Shown here: piece by piece, positions 14,777-23,469 of the stretch
Layout of the letters: every line of letters starts with the position of its first letter
Numbering within the stretch: the first letter of the stretch is position 1
From: a virus
DNA length: 39,986 nt
Reading direction: 5' to 3' (one strand)
Virus record (IMG/VR): IMGVR_UViG_3300034631_000060
Span: 1 to 39,986 of that record
The notes under the pieces: model-generated
What the model was told of the DNA's origin: nothing
Seen by the model: the letters and a program-made list of their open reading frames with translations, nothing else
Database searches by the model: none
Translations under genes and position numbers: made by a program

Positions 14777-16531
14777 ATGGAGCGGACGTGGTCGACCGCC
14801 TGCCCCGACTGGCAGGACCGGATAGTTGCGGGTGAATCGCTGATCGCGATGGACCCGCTGTTCCCGGACATGGCGGAGGAAGCGCTTGGCGTGTTCAAGT
14901 CGCTTCGCATCGTCGACGTGCCCGGCCGCCCGACGTTCGGGGAGGCGTGCGAACAGTTCGTTTTCGACTTCGTCGCCGCGATCTTCGGAGCGCAAGACCC
15001 CCAGTCCGGCAAGCGGCTTATCTGGGAGTTCATGCTCCTGATTTCGAAGAAGAACAGCAAGTCGACCATCGCCGCCGGCATCATGGTGACGGCGTTGATC
15101 CTCAATTTTCGCGAGAATGCGGAACTGTTGGTCCTGGCCCCGACGAAGGAAGTCGCCGGCAACGTGTTCGATCCGGCCGCCGCCATGGTGCGGGCGGACC
15201 CGGAGTTGTCGGCGATCCTGAAACCGATCGATCACGAAAAGCGGATCAAGCACCTGACCAAAGGTGCCGAACTGAAGGTCGTGTCGGCGGACTCCGGCGT
15301 CGTGTCGGGCAAGAAGGCCGCATTCGTGCTGGTCGACGAGCTATGGGAGTTCGGGAAAGACCCCAAGGCCGCCGCCATGTTGATGGAAGCGACCGGCGGG
15401 CGGGTGTCGCGGCCGGAAGGGTTCGTCATCTACCTGACCACGCATAGCGACAGCGAGCCTCGCGGCGTGTTCAAGGACAAGCTGGATACCTTTCGCGGAA
15501 TCCGCGACGGGACGATCGTCAACCGGCGCAAGCTGGGGATGTTGTACGAGTGGCCGCCTCACATGCTGGAAAGCGAGGCGTACCTTGATCCGGCGAATTT
15601 CTACGTTACCAACCCCAACATCGGCAAATCGGTCGATGCCGAGTATATCGAGGAGCAGCTGGCCGAAGCGCGCAAGGGCGAGCCGGGCACGCTTCAGATA
15701 TTTCTGTCGAAGCACCTGAACGTTCAAATCGGTACGCGCCTGTCGCGTGACCGCTGGACCGGTGCCGAGTTCTGGGAAGCGGCGGCGGATAAGACGCTGA
15801 CGTTGGCCGAACTGATCCGGCGTTGCGAAGTGATCGTCGCCGGGATCGACGGCGGCGGCCTCGACGACCTTTTGGGCCTCTGCCTGATCGGCCGCGAGAA
15901 AGGGTCCAAACGGTGGCTGGTATGGTGCCGGGCGTGGGCATGGTCGGTCGTGTGGAAGCGCCGGCAGGACATCGCGACGAAGCTGGACGAACTGGTCAAG
16001 GAAGGAACCTTGATCCGGTGTGAGATGCCCGACGACGCGGTTATCGACCTGGAGGCGGACGGCGATGACGAAGAATTGACCGACGACGTGCGCGGGGTGG
16101 TCGACATCCTTTGCGAGGTCGACGACGCCGGGCTGTTCCCGGAGGAAGATGCAATCGGCCTCGACGCGGTCGGGGTCGCCAGCATTGTCGACGAACTGGC
16201 GAACCGGGGCTTCGACGACATGAAGCTGCGGGCGGTCCAACAGGGGTACAAGCTTAGCGCCGCCATCAAGGGGGCGGCGCGGAAACTGGCGGCGCGAACG
16301 ATCCGGCACGACGGATCGGCGCTGATGCAGTGGTGTGTCGGCAATGCGAAGATGGAACCGCGTGGGACCAGCGCGGTCGCCATCGTCAAGATGACGCCCA
16401 GTGCGAAAATCGATCCGTTCGCGGCGTTCCTCAACGCCGTCATGCTGATGACCGAAAACCCGCAGGCCGTCGACAGTACGTCGGTCTACGAGGAACGCGG
16501 CTTACTCGAAATCGAAGTGGATGCGCTCTGA
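14777..16531 (+). CDS. terL: Terminase large subunit
   Basis: The 584-aa packaging motor has the ATPase Walker A variant SKKNSKST at residues 90-97 and Walker B FVLVDEL with Asp187-Glu188. A C-terminal nuclease domain starts with VIVAGIDGGGLDDLLG near residue 352, whose aspartates would bind metal. The layout is typical of HK97-type (Terminase_1) proteins of about 550-600 aa. It translocates DNA into proheads and cuts concatemers. The stop lies 1 nt before the portal start. Confidence 0.95.
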   Translation: MERTWSTACPDWQDRIVAGESLIAMDPLFPDMAEEALGVFKSLRIVDVPGRPTFGEACEQFVFDFVAAIFGAQDPQSGKRLIWEFMLLISKKNSKSTIAAGIMVTALILNFRENAELLVLAPTKEVAGNVFDPAAAMVRADPELSAILKPIDHEKRIKHLTKGAELKVVSADSGVVSGKKAAFVLVDELWEFGKDPKAAAMLMEATGGRVSRPEGFVIYLTTHSDSEPRGVFKDKLDTFRGIRDGTIVNRRKLGMLYEWPPHMLESEAYLDPANFYVTNPNIGKSVDAEYIEEQLAEARKGEPGTLQIFLSKHLNVQIGTRLSRDRWTGAEFWEAAADKTLTLAELIRRCEVIVAGIDGGGLDDLLGLCLIGREKGSKRWLVWCRAWAWSVVWKRRQDIATKLDELVKEGTLIRCEMPDDAVIDLEADGDDEELTDDVRGVVDILCEVDDAGLFPEEDAIGLDAVGVASIVDELANRGFDDMKLRAVQQGYKLSAAIKGAARKLAARTIRHDGSALMQWCVGNAKMEPRGTSAVAIVKMTPSAKIDPFAAFLNAVMLMTENPQAVDSTSVYEERGLLEIEVDAL

Positions 16532-16532
16532 C

Positions 16533-17852
16533 ATGGGACGTTTGACGAACGCCCTTCGGGCGCTGACCGCGCCAGCTTCGCCCGCGATCGAGGCGAACGG
16601 CAGCTACGGCCCGTCGACCAGCGTCGGCGGCGGCGATGGCTGGTTGGTCCGCATGATGGGCGGCGGCAAGACGAAGGCCGGGCCGCAGGTGTCGGAGCAT
16701 GGCGCGATCTACGCCCCGGCGGTCTATGCGTGCATCAACCGCATTTCGAACCCCATCGCGCATTTCCCGCTGGAAATCCGGCAGGCGCTGCCCGGTGGCG
16801 GATCGGTGAAGGTCACCGAACACCCGATGTCGCAGCGGCTTGGCCTGCGGCCGAACGACTTCATGTCGTCGCGCACGCTGCGCAAGACGACGCAGGGCCA
16901 TGCCCTGTTGTGGGGCAACGGGTATCAGGAAATCGAGCGCAACGGGCGGGGTGAAGCGGTCGGGCTGTGGCCGCTGCTGCCCGATCGCACCCGGCCGCAG
17001 CGGGTCGGCGATGACCTGGTCTACCGTACCAACATCGACGGCAAGACGTTCCAGATTGACGCCGGGAACGTCGCGCACATCATGGACCTAAGCCACGATG
17101 GCTACATGGGCTATTCGCAGGTAGCGGTTGCCCGGCAGGCCATGGGCATGGCGCTGGCGCTGGAGGAGTTCGGGGCCAAGTTTTTCGCCAACGACATGAA
17201 GTCGGGCGGGTTCCTGATGCACCCCGGAAAACTTAGTCCGCGCGCCCGTGGCAATGTCAGCGGCCCCGGCGGGGAGAAGCGAGCGGCACCGGAAAACCCG
17301 GCGGCGGCGGTGGAGACGCAGGGCGGGCTGGACAATGCCCACCGGGTCAAGGTGCTGGAGGAGGGCATGAAATATGTCCAGACGACCATCCCCCCGGAGG
17401 ATGCCCAGTTCCTTGGCACCCGTGAGTTCCAAATCGCAGAAATCGCCCGGATGTACGACGTGCCGCTGGTGATGCTGCAAAGCCATGAGAAGTCGACCAG
17501 CTGGGGAAGCGGCATCGAGCAGCTGATGCTGGGGTTCATCCGGCAGACGGTGGCACCATGGGTCGAGGCGACCGAACAGGAATATAACTGGAAACTGTTC
17601 ACCGCCGCCGAGCGGGAGCGCGGCCTGTTCGTCAAATTCAACATGAATGCGCTGCTGCGCGGCGACATGGCCGCCCGCGCCGCCTTCTACAAGGCGATGT
17701 TCGAACTGGGGATGACCATCAACCAAATCCTCGCGCTGGAGGACATGAACGGCATCGGCGCGGAAGGCGACATCAATTTCGTGTCGAACAACGTCCAGAC
17801 GCTGGCCGCCGCGCTGGCCGCCGCTGGCACCGATCAGGGAGCGACCGCATGA
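16533..17852 (+). CDS. Portal protein (HK97 family)
   Basis: The 439-aa protein has the family pattern: GAIYAPAVYACINRISNPIA near the N-terminus, then GNGYQEIERNGRG, and in the second half GLDNAHRVKVLEEGMKYV, TTIPPEDAQFLGTREFQ and YDVPLVML. It would form the dodecameric portal ring at one capsid vertex. Between ARGNV and GGLDNAH there is an extra Gly/Pro/Ala-rich segment of about 20 residues that looks like an insertion in a loop. The ATG at 16533 follows the terminase stop by 1 nt; ATG 16521 in the same frame is possible. The end overlaps the protease start as ATGA. Confidence 0.93.
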   Translation: MGRLTNALRALTAPASPAIEANGSYGPSTSVGGGDGWLVRMMGGGKTKAGPQVSEHGAIYAPAVYACINRISNPIAHFPLEIRQALPGGGSVKVTEHPMSQRLGLRPNDFMSSRTLRKTTQGHALLWGNGYQEIERNGRGEAVGLWPLLPDRTRPQRVGDDLVYRTNIDGKTFQIDAGNVAHIMDLSHDGYMGYSQVAVARQAMGMALALEEFGAKFFANDMKSGGFLMHPGKLSPRARGNVSGPGGEKRAAPENPAAAVETQGGLDNAHRVKVLEEGMKYVQTTIPPEDAQFLGTREFQIAEIARMYDVPLVMLQSHEKSTSWGSGIEQLMLGFIRQTVAPWVEATEQEYNWKLFTAAERERGLFVKFNMNALLRGDMAARAAFYKAMFELGMTINQILALEDMNGIGAEGDINFVSNNVQTLAAALAAAGTDQGATA

Positions 17853-18742
17853 AATATCCGCATATCCTCGCCGCGTTCGCCAGCGAGTTCTGGGCGATGG
17901 AGCCGGGCAAGCTGGCGGCGGTGATCGATCTGCTGGCGATGCAGGCCGATGGCATGAAGTTCGGCGCGGACGAAATCGAGGCGCGGATTTCACCCGCCAC
18001 GGCTTCGGCCGTGGCGCGCAAGGAAGGTGCCGTCGCGGTCGTGCCGCTGCGCGGGATCATCTCGCCGCGCGTAAGCATGACGCCGAACAGTTCGACCGGC
18101 GGCGGCGCGACCGCCGAAGGGTTCGCCGCATCGATCGACCAGATGGCGGCCGACGACAGCGTCAAGGCGATCATCGTCGATGCCGATACGCCGGGCGGTA
18201 ACGTCCTGGGGGTCGACGAAGCGTCGGCGGCGGTAGCGGCCGTGCGGGGCATCAAGCCGATCGTCGTGCAGGTGCAGGGCAATCTGGCGAGCGCCGGCTA
18301 CTGGGTCGGGTGTTCGGCGGACGAAATCGTCATGTCGCCCAGTTCGGCGGCCGGCGCGATCGGCGTCCGTACCGCCTATGACGACATGACCGCCGCGCTG
18401 GAAAAACAGGGCGTGTCGCGCGAAATCCTGTCCGCTGGCCGGTTCAAGGGCGAAGGGCTGCTAGGCCCGCTGTCCGACGAAACGCGGGCGTACATGCAGG
18501 GCCGCATCGACGAATATTACGGGATGTTCGTCGACCGGGTCGCCGCCGGACGCGGCGTTACCGCCAGCGAGGTCCGCGACGGCTTCGGGCAAGGCCGGAT
18601 GCTGGGCGCGAAAGCGGCGGTCCGGGAGAAGATGGCGGACCGCGTCGCCACCATGGCCGAGACGCTGGCGCGGTTCGGTGCCGGCGGCCCATCGCGTCGC
18701 CTCGCGCCCGAACGCGAAAAGCGGGCGCTGGCGCTCCGATAG
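17849..18742 (+). CDS. S49-family prohead protease
   Basis: The 297-aa ClpP/SppA-fold serine peptidase has Ser148 in NLASAGYW as nucleophile and Lys200 in GRFKGEG as general base, with the oxyanion loop near DTPGGN (113-118). In phages of this type it cleaves scaffold and capsid delta domains during head maturation. It is coupled by ATGA to the portal gene. Its last 13 codons lie inside the first copy of the 285-bp tandem repeat; the stop at 18740-18742 is intact, so the enzyme itself is unaffected. Confidence 0.92.
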   Translation: MKYPHILAAFASEFWAMEPGKLAAVIDLLAMQADGMKFGADEIEARISPATASAVARKEGAVAVVPLRGIISPRVSMTPNSSTGGGATAEGFAASIDQMAADDSVKAIIVDADTPGGNVLGVDEASAAVAAVRGIKPIVVQVQGNLASAGYWVGCSADEIVMSPSSAAGAIGVRTAYDDMTAALEKQGVSREILSAGRFKGEGLLGPLSDETRAYMQGRIDEYYGMFVDRVAAGRGVTASEVRDGFGQGRMLGAKAAVREKMADRVATMAETLARFGAGGPSRRLAPEREKRALALR

Positions 18743-19277
18743 AATCCAACTTCCGTTCGCGGAAGGGACGCCCCGCTTGCCCGTCGGAGCAAGCGGTCGA
18801 GGGCGCGTGTCCGACGATTTCGACACCAATGGCCTGCGGGCCGGGAGATTATTTCATGCGGAAGATCATGCTTCTCGCGGCCGCATCCATGGCCGCGAGC
18901 ATCGGACCGATGACGGCGGCCGAACGCCAGCGCGGGCGTTACATGCGCGATGCCACCGGCCATCCGCCGTCCGCACTGGCGACGCTTCGCGCCCGAACGC
19001 GAAAAGCGGGCGCTGGCGCTCCGATAGAATCCAACTTCCGTTCGCGGAAGGGACGCCCCGCTTGCCCGTCGGAGCAAGCGGTCGAGGGCGCGTGTCCGAC
19101 GATTTCGACACCAATGGCCTGCGGGCCGGGAGATTATTTCATGCGGAAGATCATGCTTCTCGCGGCCGCATCCATGGCCGCGAGCATCGGACCGATGACG
19201 GCGGCCGAACGCCAGCGCGGGCGTTACATGCGCGATGCCACCGGCCATCCGCCGTCCGCACTGGCGACGCTTCGCGC
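18702..19277. repeat. Perfect 285-bp tandem duplication at the protease-capsid junction
   Basis: Copy 1 (18702-18986) and copy 2 (18987-19271) read as identical, and the first 6 bases (TCGCGC) occur a third time at 19272-19277. This is the signature of a duplication through 6-bp microhomology. The unit contains the last codons and stop of the protease gene, the intergenic SD, and the first 44 codons of the capsid gene. As 285 is divisible by 3 the capsid frame stays open across both copies. Confidence 0.97.
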
Positions 19278-20559
19278 ATCGCGGCTTACTCTTGTCGCGA
19301 CCATGCGCGGCATGATCGACGCCGCCGAGGGCGAGGACCGCGACTTCACTGCCGAGGAAGCGACCGCCTATGACGCGCACAAGGCGAAGCTGGACGCGCT
19401 CGACACCCGGATCGGTCGCCTGACCGGCGTCGAGGCGGCCGAGGCGGCGGGCAATGTCACGACGCGCGCCGTCGCCCGTGGCAACGGCGTCGCGACCGTC
19501 CCGCAGGGGCCGCACGGGGCCAAGGAGTTCGAAAGCATCGGCGAGTTCATGGCGGCGGTTCGGTTCAATCCGAACGACCAGCGCCTGAACTATTTCGAAG
19601 GCGCGGGCGAGAATGCCACGGACCTCACCGAAATCGGCGCTGAACTGCGCATGGACCAGCATCAGACGGGCGGCGGCTTCCTCGTTCCGACGCAGTTCCG
19701 GCAGGAAATCCTGCGCATCGAGCCGCAGGAAGTGCTGGTTCGCCCCCGCGCCGAAGTGATCCCGGCCGGGTCGCCGCCGGATGCCGCACTGACGATCCCG
19801 GCCCTCAACCAGTCGGGTACGGCCCCTTCGAACATGTTCGGCGGCGTGCAGGTCCAGTGGATCGGCGAAGGCGGTAACAAGCCGGAGACGGATGCGGCCA
19901 TCGGTTCGGTCACGCTGGAACCGAAGGAAGTGGCCGGTACGACGGTCGTGACCGACAAGATGCTGCGCAACTGGGGCGCGGCCGGTCCGTTCCTCGAAAA
20001 ACTGCTGCGCGGTGCGGTGACGCAGGCCGAGGATTATGCGTTCCTGCGCGGCGACGGTATCGCCAAGCCGCTGGGCGCGATCAACTCGCCGGCCATGTAC
20101 TACGTCAACCGGCGTGGTGCGGGACAGGTGCAGTATCTCGACCTGGTGGACATGGTCGCGCACCTGCTGATGCGTGGCGGCACGCCTGTCTGGTCGATGC
20201 CGCAGGGGGCGCTGCCCCAGATCGCCACCCTGCGCGATCCCGAAGGCCGCTACATCTGGAAGCCCGATGCACGCGATGGTTTCGCGGGCACGCTGCTGGG
20301 CTATCCGGTTCGCTGGAACAACCGCGCACCGGCGCTGGGCGTGAAGGGCGACATCACCCTGATCGACTGGTCGGCCTACATCATCAAGGATGGCAGCGGT
20401 CCGTATGTCGCGGCGTCGGAGCATGTCCTGTTCCGCCAGAACAAGACGGTCCTCAAAATCTTCTGGAACGTCGACGGCAAGCCGTGGCTGTCGGCGCCGA
20501 TCAAGGAAGAGAACGGATGGGACGTTTCGCCCTTCGTCGGCCTGACCGTCCCGGCCTGA
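18856..20559 (+). CDS. Major capsid protein (HK97 fold), duplicated 5' end
   Basis: The core from QFRQEILRIEPQEVLV to the C-terminus WDVSPFVGLTVPA is a typical HK97-type capsid protein, preceded by a helical delta-like region (ATMRGMIDAAEGEDRDFTAE). Two identical starts exist because of the tandem duplication. ATG 19141 gives a normal 472-aa protein; ATG 18856 gives 567 aa with a 95-residue insert made of repeated N-terminus and translated intergenic DNA. Both have GGGAG about 8 nt upstream. The 19141 start probably makes the functional subunit. An extended subunit could be tolerated if the protease removes the N-terminus, but that is inference. Confidence 0.93.
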   Translation: MRKIMLLAAASMAASIGPMTAAERQRGRYMRDATGHPPSALATLRARTRKAGAGAPIESNFRSRKGRPACPSEQAVEGACPTISTPMACGPGDYFMRKIMLLAAASMAASIGPMTAAERQRGRYMRDATGHPPSALATLRASRLTLVATMRGMIDAAEGEDRDFTAEEATAYDAHKAKLDALDTRIGRLTGVEAAEAAGNVTTRAVARGNGVATVPQGPHGAKEFESIGEFMAAVRFNPNDQRLNYFEGAGENATDLTEIGAELRMDQHQTGGGFLVPTQFRQEILRIEPQEVLVRPRAEVIPAGSPPDAALTIPALNQSGTAPSNMFGGVQVQWIGEGGNKPETDAAIGSVTLEPKEVAGTTVVTDKMLRNWGAAGPFLEKLLRGAVTQAEDYAFLRGDGIAKPLGAINSPAMYYVNRRGAGQVQYLDLVDMVAHLLMRGGTPVWSMPQGALPQIATLRDPEGRYIWKPDARDGFAGTLLGYPVRWNNRAPALGVKGDITLIDWSAYIIKDGSGPYVAASEHVLFRQNKTVLKIFWNVDGKPWLSAPIKEENGWDVSPFVGLTVPA

Positions 20560-20568
20560 TCCCCGCCC

Positions 20569-20589
20569 GGCCCCGGCGGTGCCGGGGCC
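20569..20589. terminator. Hairpin after the capsid gene
   Basis: GGCCCCGGC and GCCGGGGCC form a perfect 9-bp stem with a 3-nt loop in the 58-bp gap after the capsid stop. No T-run follows. It could be a partial terminator or an mRNA 3'-stabilising structure that raises capsid expression. Confidence 0.45.
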
Positions 20590-20617
20590 AACCCTCCCGA
20601 CCAACGATAGGTGAACC

Positions 20618-21055
20618 ATGCGTTATCTGGTGATTTCGCCCTGCGAAGATTCGCGCAGTGGCAAGGAGTTCGAAACCGGTCACGAGTTCCTGCCGGAACC
20701 CGACGCCGAACAGGCCAAGCGTCTGATCGATGCCGGGTGCCTGCGGGCAATCCCCGACGATTCGCCGCTGCTGCCCGGCACCGATGCCACCGACGCGACG
20801 ATCGTGTCGCTGAAGGAGGATGTGGCCCGTCTGCTGGAAGCCAATACCGACCTGCGCAACCAGCTGACGACGGCCCAGTCCGATCTCTTCGATGCTCGCG
20901 CCGATGCCGGCAAGCTGTCCAGCGAGCGGGACGATCTGCGCGGCCAGCTGGACGCAGCGAACAGCCGCGTCGCCGATCTGGAGAAGTCGGCAACGCAGGA
21001 ACAGAATCCGTCGTCGACGGAAAAGCCGGCCGCCAAAACCAAGGCGTCGGCATAA
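20618..21055 (+). CDS. Head-region protein with coiled coil (145 aa)
   Basis: The first 55 residues form a small globular region (RYLVISPCEDSRSGKEFETG). Residues about 60-125 form a heptad-patterned coiled coil (VARLLEANTDLRNQLTTAQS), and the tail is Lys/Ala-rich. It follows the capsid gene with a good AGGTG SD and overlaps the connector gene by 1 nt. It may be a head decoration, scaffold or joining protein; no family is recognised. Confidence 0.75.
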   Translation: MRYLVISPCEDSRSGKEFETGHEFLPEPDAEQAKRLIDAGCLRAIPDDSPLLPGTDATDATIVSLKEDVARLLEANTDLRNQLTTAQSDLFDARADAGKLSSERDDLRGQLDAANSRVADLEKSATQEQNPSSTEKPAAKTKASA

Positions 21056-21627
21056 TGGGGCGCGTCCTGATCGTCACGCCGCCGGCACCGCTGGTCACTG
21101 TCGCCGAGGCAAAGGACCATCTGCGGGTCGACAGTGACGAACAGGACACGCTTATTGCGGGTCTGATCGCAGCGGTCAGCGCCCATATCGACGGCCCCGA
21201 TGGCTGGCTTGGCCGCGCCATCGGGGCACAGGAATTGGAAGCCGGGCTGGATGGCTTCTGCTATGATCCGATCGCGCTGCCATATCCGCCGATCGTCGAC
21301 GTGGTCAGCGTCCGCTACGAGGACGCCGCGGGCGTCTGGCAAACGCTGGATGCGGCCCGCTACGAGGTCCGCGACGGGCAGGTCGGCAGCGCGTGGGGAG
21401 CGGCATGGCCCGCGACCCGCGCCTATCGCGGCGCAAGCCGGTCGGTGCTGATCCGCTACCGCGCCGGCTACGCGGCCGTGCCGCCACCGATCAAGGTGGC
21501 GGTGCTGATGATGGTCGCGGACCTGTACCGCAACCCCGGCGAGGCCGGCGACGGCACAACCGGCAGCAAGGTCGCGATGGCGACGCCCGTGGCGGCGCTG
21601 TTGGGGCCGTATCGGGTGTTCGCGTGA
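21055..21627 (+). CDS. Head-tail connector protein (gp6-like)
   Basis: The 190-aa helical protein has the connector pattern: PLVTVAEAKDHLRVDSDEQD at the N-terminus, an internal beta section with PPIVDVVSVRYED, and a C-terminal helix VAVLMMVADLYRNP. HK97 gp6-type proteins form a ring beneath the portal. ATG 21055 overlaps the previous TAA by one base; the end overlaps the next gene as GTGA. Confidence 0.85.
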   Translation: MGRVLIVTPPAPLVTVAEAKDHLRVDSDEQDTLIAGLIAAVSAHIDGPDGWLGRAIGAQELEAGLDGFCYDPIALPYPPIVDVVSVRYEDAAGVWQTLDAARYEVRDGQVGSAWGAAWPATRAYRGASRSVLIRYRAGYAAVPPPIKVAVLMMVADLYRNPGEAGDGTTGSKVAMATPVAALLGPYRVFA

Positions 21628-21983
21628 GTGGGATTGATCCCGGCGAACTGGATCGTCGCGTCGCGATCCTGCGCGGCGGCGGCGTCGACGACGGCACCGC
21701 GACCGTGACCGGTCCGCTGGCCGAAATAGGCCGACGCTGGGCGAAGCGGACCGATGTCAGCGACGGCGAGCGGATACGCGCCGGGCAACAGGGTCAGTCG
21801 CTGACCGCGCGGTTCGTGATGCACTCCGACAGCCTTACGAAGTCCATCGCCGGCAAGGATGTGCTGGTCATGGTCAAGACGGGCGAGCGGTTCGAGGTGG
21901 TCGGTAACAAGGAATACGCAGGCCGCTGGGCGGCGCGGGAAATTTCAGCCGCTGCCATGCCGGGAATGACCGATGCGGCCTAG
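21624..21983 (+). CDS. Head closure/head-tail adaptor protein
   Basis: The 119-aa product has the adaptor layout: PGELDRRVAILR at the N-terminus, a GRRWAKRTDVSDGERIRAGQ middle and beta strands TARFVMHSD and KTGERFEVVGNKEY. Such proteins bind below the connector ring to close the filled head and dock the tail. The GTG start makes a GTGA overlap; the end overlaps the next gene by 11 nt. Confidence 0.82.
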   Translation: MSGIDPGELDRRVAILRGGGVDDGTATVTGPLAEIGRRWAKRTDVSDGERIRAGQQGQSLTARFVMHSDSLTKSIAGKDVLVMVKTGERFEVVGNKEYAGRWAAREISAAAMPGMTDAA

Positions 21984-22383
21984 CATTCGGATCGAGGGCA
22001 CCGACGCCATCGTGCGCAACCTGCGGGCCATGGCCAAGGCGCTGCCCGCCGATGTGCTGGTGCCGATCATCAGCGAGGAACTGGAGCCGATGGCCGACGA
22101 CATGCGCGCGCACGCGGCGCGCGCGTCGGGCCAGCTGGCCGATAGCGTCACGGTCGGTACGCAGCTGTCGCCCGCGCAGGCGGCGGCAGTCGTGCCGATC
22201 GCGGAGGTCGAGGTGTATGCCGGGCCGGGTCCGCTGCCACAGGCCATCCAAGAGGAGTTCGGCAATTTCCGGCAGGATGCGCGGCCGTTCATCCGTCCGT
22301 CGTTCGACGGCAATGTCGACAAGGCGGTCAAGAACGTCGCTACGCGCGGCGTCGACGCCATCCTAGAGGCCGGGGAGGGTTGA
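21973..22383 (+). CDS. HK97 gp10-like tail completion protein
   Basis: The 136-aa product has the family signs: an N-terminal IEGTDAIVRNLRAMAKALP, a central region ADSVTVG, and the motif IQEEFGNFRQDARPFIRPSF, typical of gp10-type neck or tail-completion proteins. It lies in the standard place between the adaptor and the DUF3168-type terminator protein. Confidence 0.85.
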   Translation: MRPSIRIEGTDAIVRNLRAMAKALPADVLVPIISEELEPMADDMRAHAARASGQLADSVTVGTQLSPAQAAAVVPIAEVEVYAGPGPLPQAIQEEFGNFRQDARPFIRPSFDGNVDKAVKNVATRGVDAILEAGEG

Positions 22384-22386
22384 CCG

Positions 22387-22785
22387 ATGGAAGAAGCCTT
22401 CCGCAGGATGCTGCTGGAGACGGCCCCGCTCGCCCAGCTGGTCGGCACGCGGATCGACTGGGGCCTGCGGCCGCAAGGCGACCAGCTGCCCGGTATCGCG
22501 CTGCTGCGGGTCAGCGGCGGGCTAACGATGCACTTTACCGGCCCGGCCGGTTGGCGGCGTGATCGGGTGCAGGTCGATGTGTGGGGGCGGACGTTCAAGG
22601 CCGCTCGCGACATCGGCGACCTGCTGGCGGACGATGGCGGCCTATTGGTCGGCCTTCGCCGCGACCTTCCTGGGGTGCGTATCCGCACCTTTGTCGTTGC
22701 CCGCCGGGGCGGCACCGATGCCGATGCCACCGGCCCCGTTCACCGGGACAGCATTGACGTGATGATCTGGCACCTCGCCCAGTAG
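22387..22785 (+). CDS. DUF3168-type tail terminator protein
   Basis: The 132-aa product starts MEEAFRRMLLETAPLAQLVG and contains the beta pattern RRDRVQVDVWGRTFKAARDI with a C-terminal HRDSIDVMIWHL, as in DUF3168 tail-completion proteins (lambda gpU-like) that cap the tail tube. ATG 22387 has GGAGGG 7 nt upstream. Confidence 0.85.
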   Translation: MEEAFRRMLLETAPLAQLVGTRIDWGLRPQGDQLPGIALLRVSGGLTMHFTGPAGWRRDRVQVDVWGRTFKAARDIGDLLADDGGLLVGLRRDLPGVRIRTFVVARRGGTDADATGPVHRDSIDVMIWHLAQ

Positions 22786-22796
22786 GAGAACCGACA

Positions 22797-23012
22797 ATGC
22801 GAATTATCGTGACGACGCCGTTCGTCGATCGGGAGGCTTTGGCAAAAAAGCCCGACGATCCCGACGCGGCGCACATGCCCATCGGCAAGGGCATGAACGT
22901 CAGCGCCGATCGCGGTGCTGAACTTATCGGTTACGGGCTGGTCGAGGCCGTGAAGGTCGAAGCCAAGCCGGCCGATCCCGCCGAAAGCGATCCTCCCTCC
23001 ACCAACGCATAA
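22797..23012 (+). CDS. Small tail-region protein (71 aa)
   Basis: This acidic small protein begins MRIIVTTPFVDREALAKK and has a Pro/Ser-rich C-terminus. It sits between the tail terminator and tail tube genes with an AGGAGA SD. No family is recognised. Such minor genes are common at this place in siphophages. Confidence 0.7.
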   Translation: MRIIVTTPFVDREALAKKPDDPDAAHMPIGKGMNVSADRGAELIGYGLVEAVKVEAKPADPAESDPPSTNA

Positions 23013-23038
23013 CGCGCCCAGCGCAACAGGAGACAATT

Positions 23039-23467
23039 ATGGCTGCTACCCACGCCGCGACCGACATCGGCTTCATGACCCAGTTCGGCAAGGTCGTCGG
23101 GGCTGTATTCACCCCGTTCGCCGAAATTACCGACTTCACCCCTCCCGGCACGTCGCGCGATAGCGTCGACTTCACCCATTTCGGCAGCCCGGACTATTTC
23201 CGCGAGTTCAAGCCGGGTATCGCTGATGGTGGCGAAGCGTCGGTTACCTACAACCTTGTGCCGGGGTTGCTCGACGATGCAGCCATCGCCGCGCACCTCG
23301 ATACGCGGGTCGTTGATACGTGGCGGATCGTGTTTCCCAACGGGGCCAAGCTGGAGTTCCGGGGTTTCGCCACGGCGCACGAACGAGCGACGCCGATGGA
23401 CGACAAGATGACGGGATCGGCGACCTTCAAGGTCAGCGGCAAGCCCGTTATGACGCCGGCCGCCTGA
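23039..23467 (+). CDS. Major tail tube protein
   Basis: The 142-aa product has the tail-tube fold pattern: FTPFAEITDFTPPGTSRDSV, THFGSPDYFREFKPGIADGG and VFPNGAKLEFRGFATAHE, consistent with Phage_TTP-type proteins. Hexamers of this protein stack to form the non-contractile tube, which supports a siphovirus. The AGGAG SD is strong, as expected for an abundant product. Confidence 0.87.
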   Translation: MAATHAATDIGFMTQFGKVVGAVFTPFAEITDFTPPGTSRDSVDFTHFGSPDYFREFKPGIADGGEASVTYNLVPGLLDDAAIAAHLDTRVVDTWRIVFPNGAKLEFRGFATAHERATPMDDKMTGSATFKVSGKPVMTPAA

Positions 23468-23469
23468 TC

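Noticed and set aside
18517-20619. 700-codon open frame on the minus strand across the capsid gene
   Set aside because: It is antisense to clear protease and capsid genes, is kept open by GC-rich third positions, and repeats itself only because of the tandem duplication.
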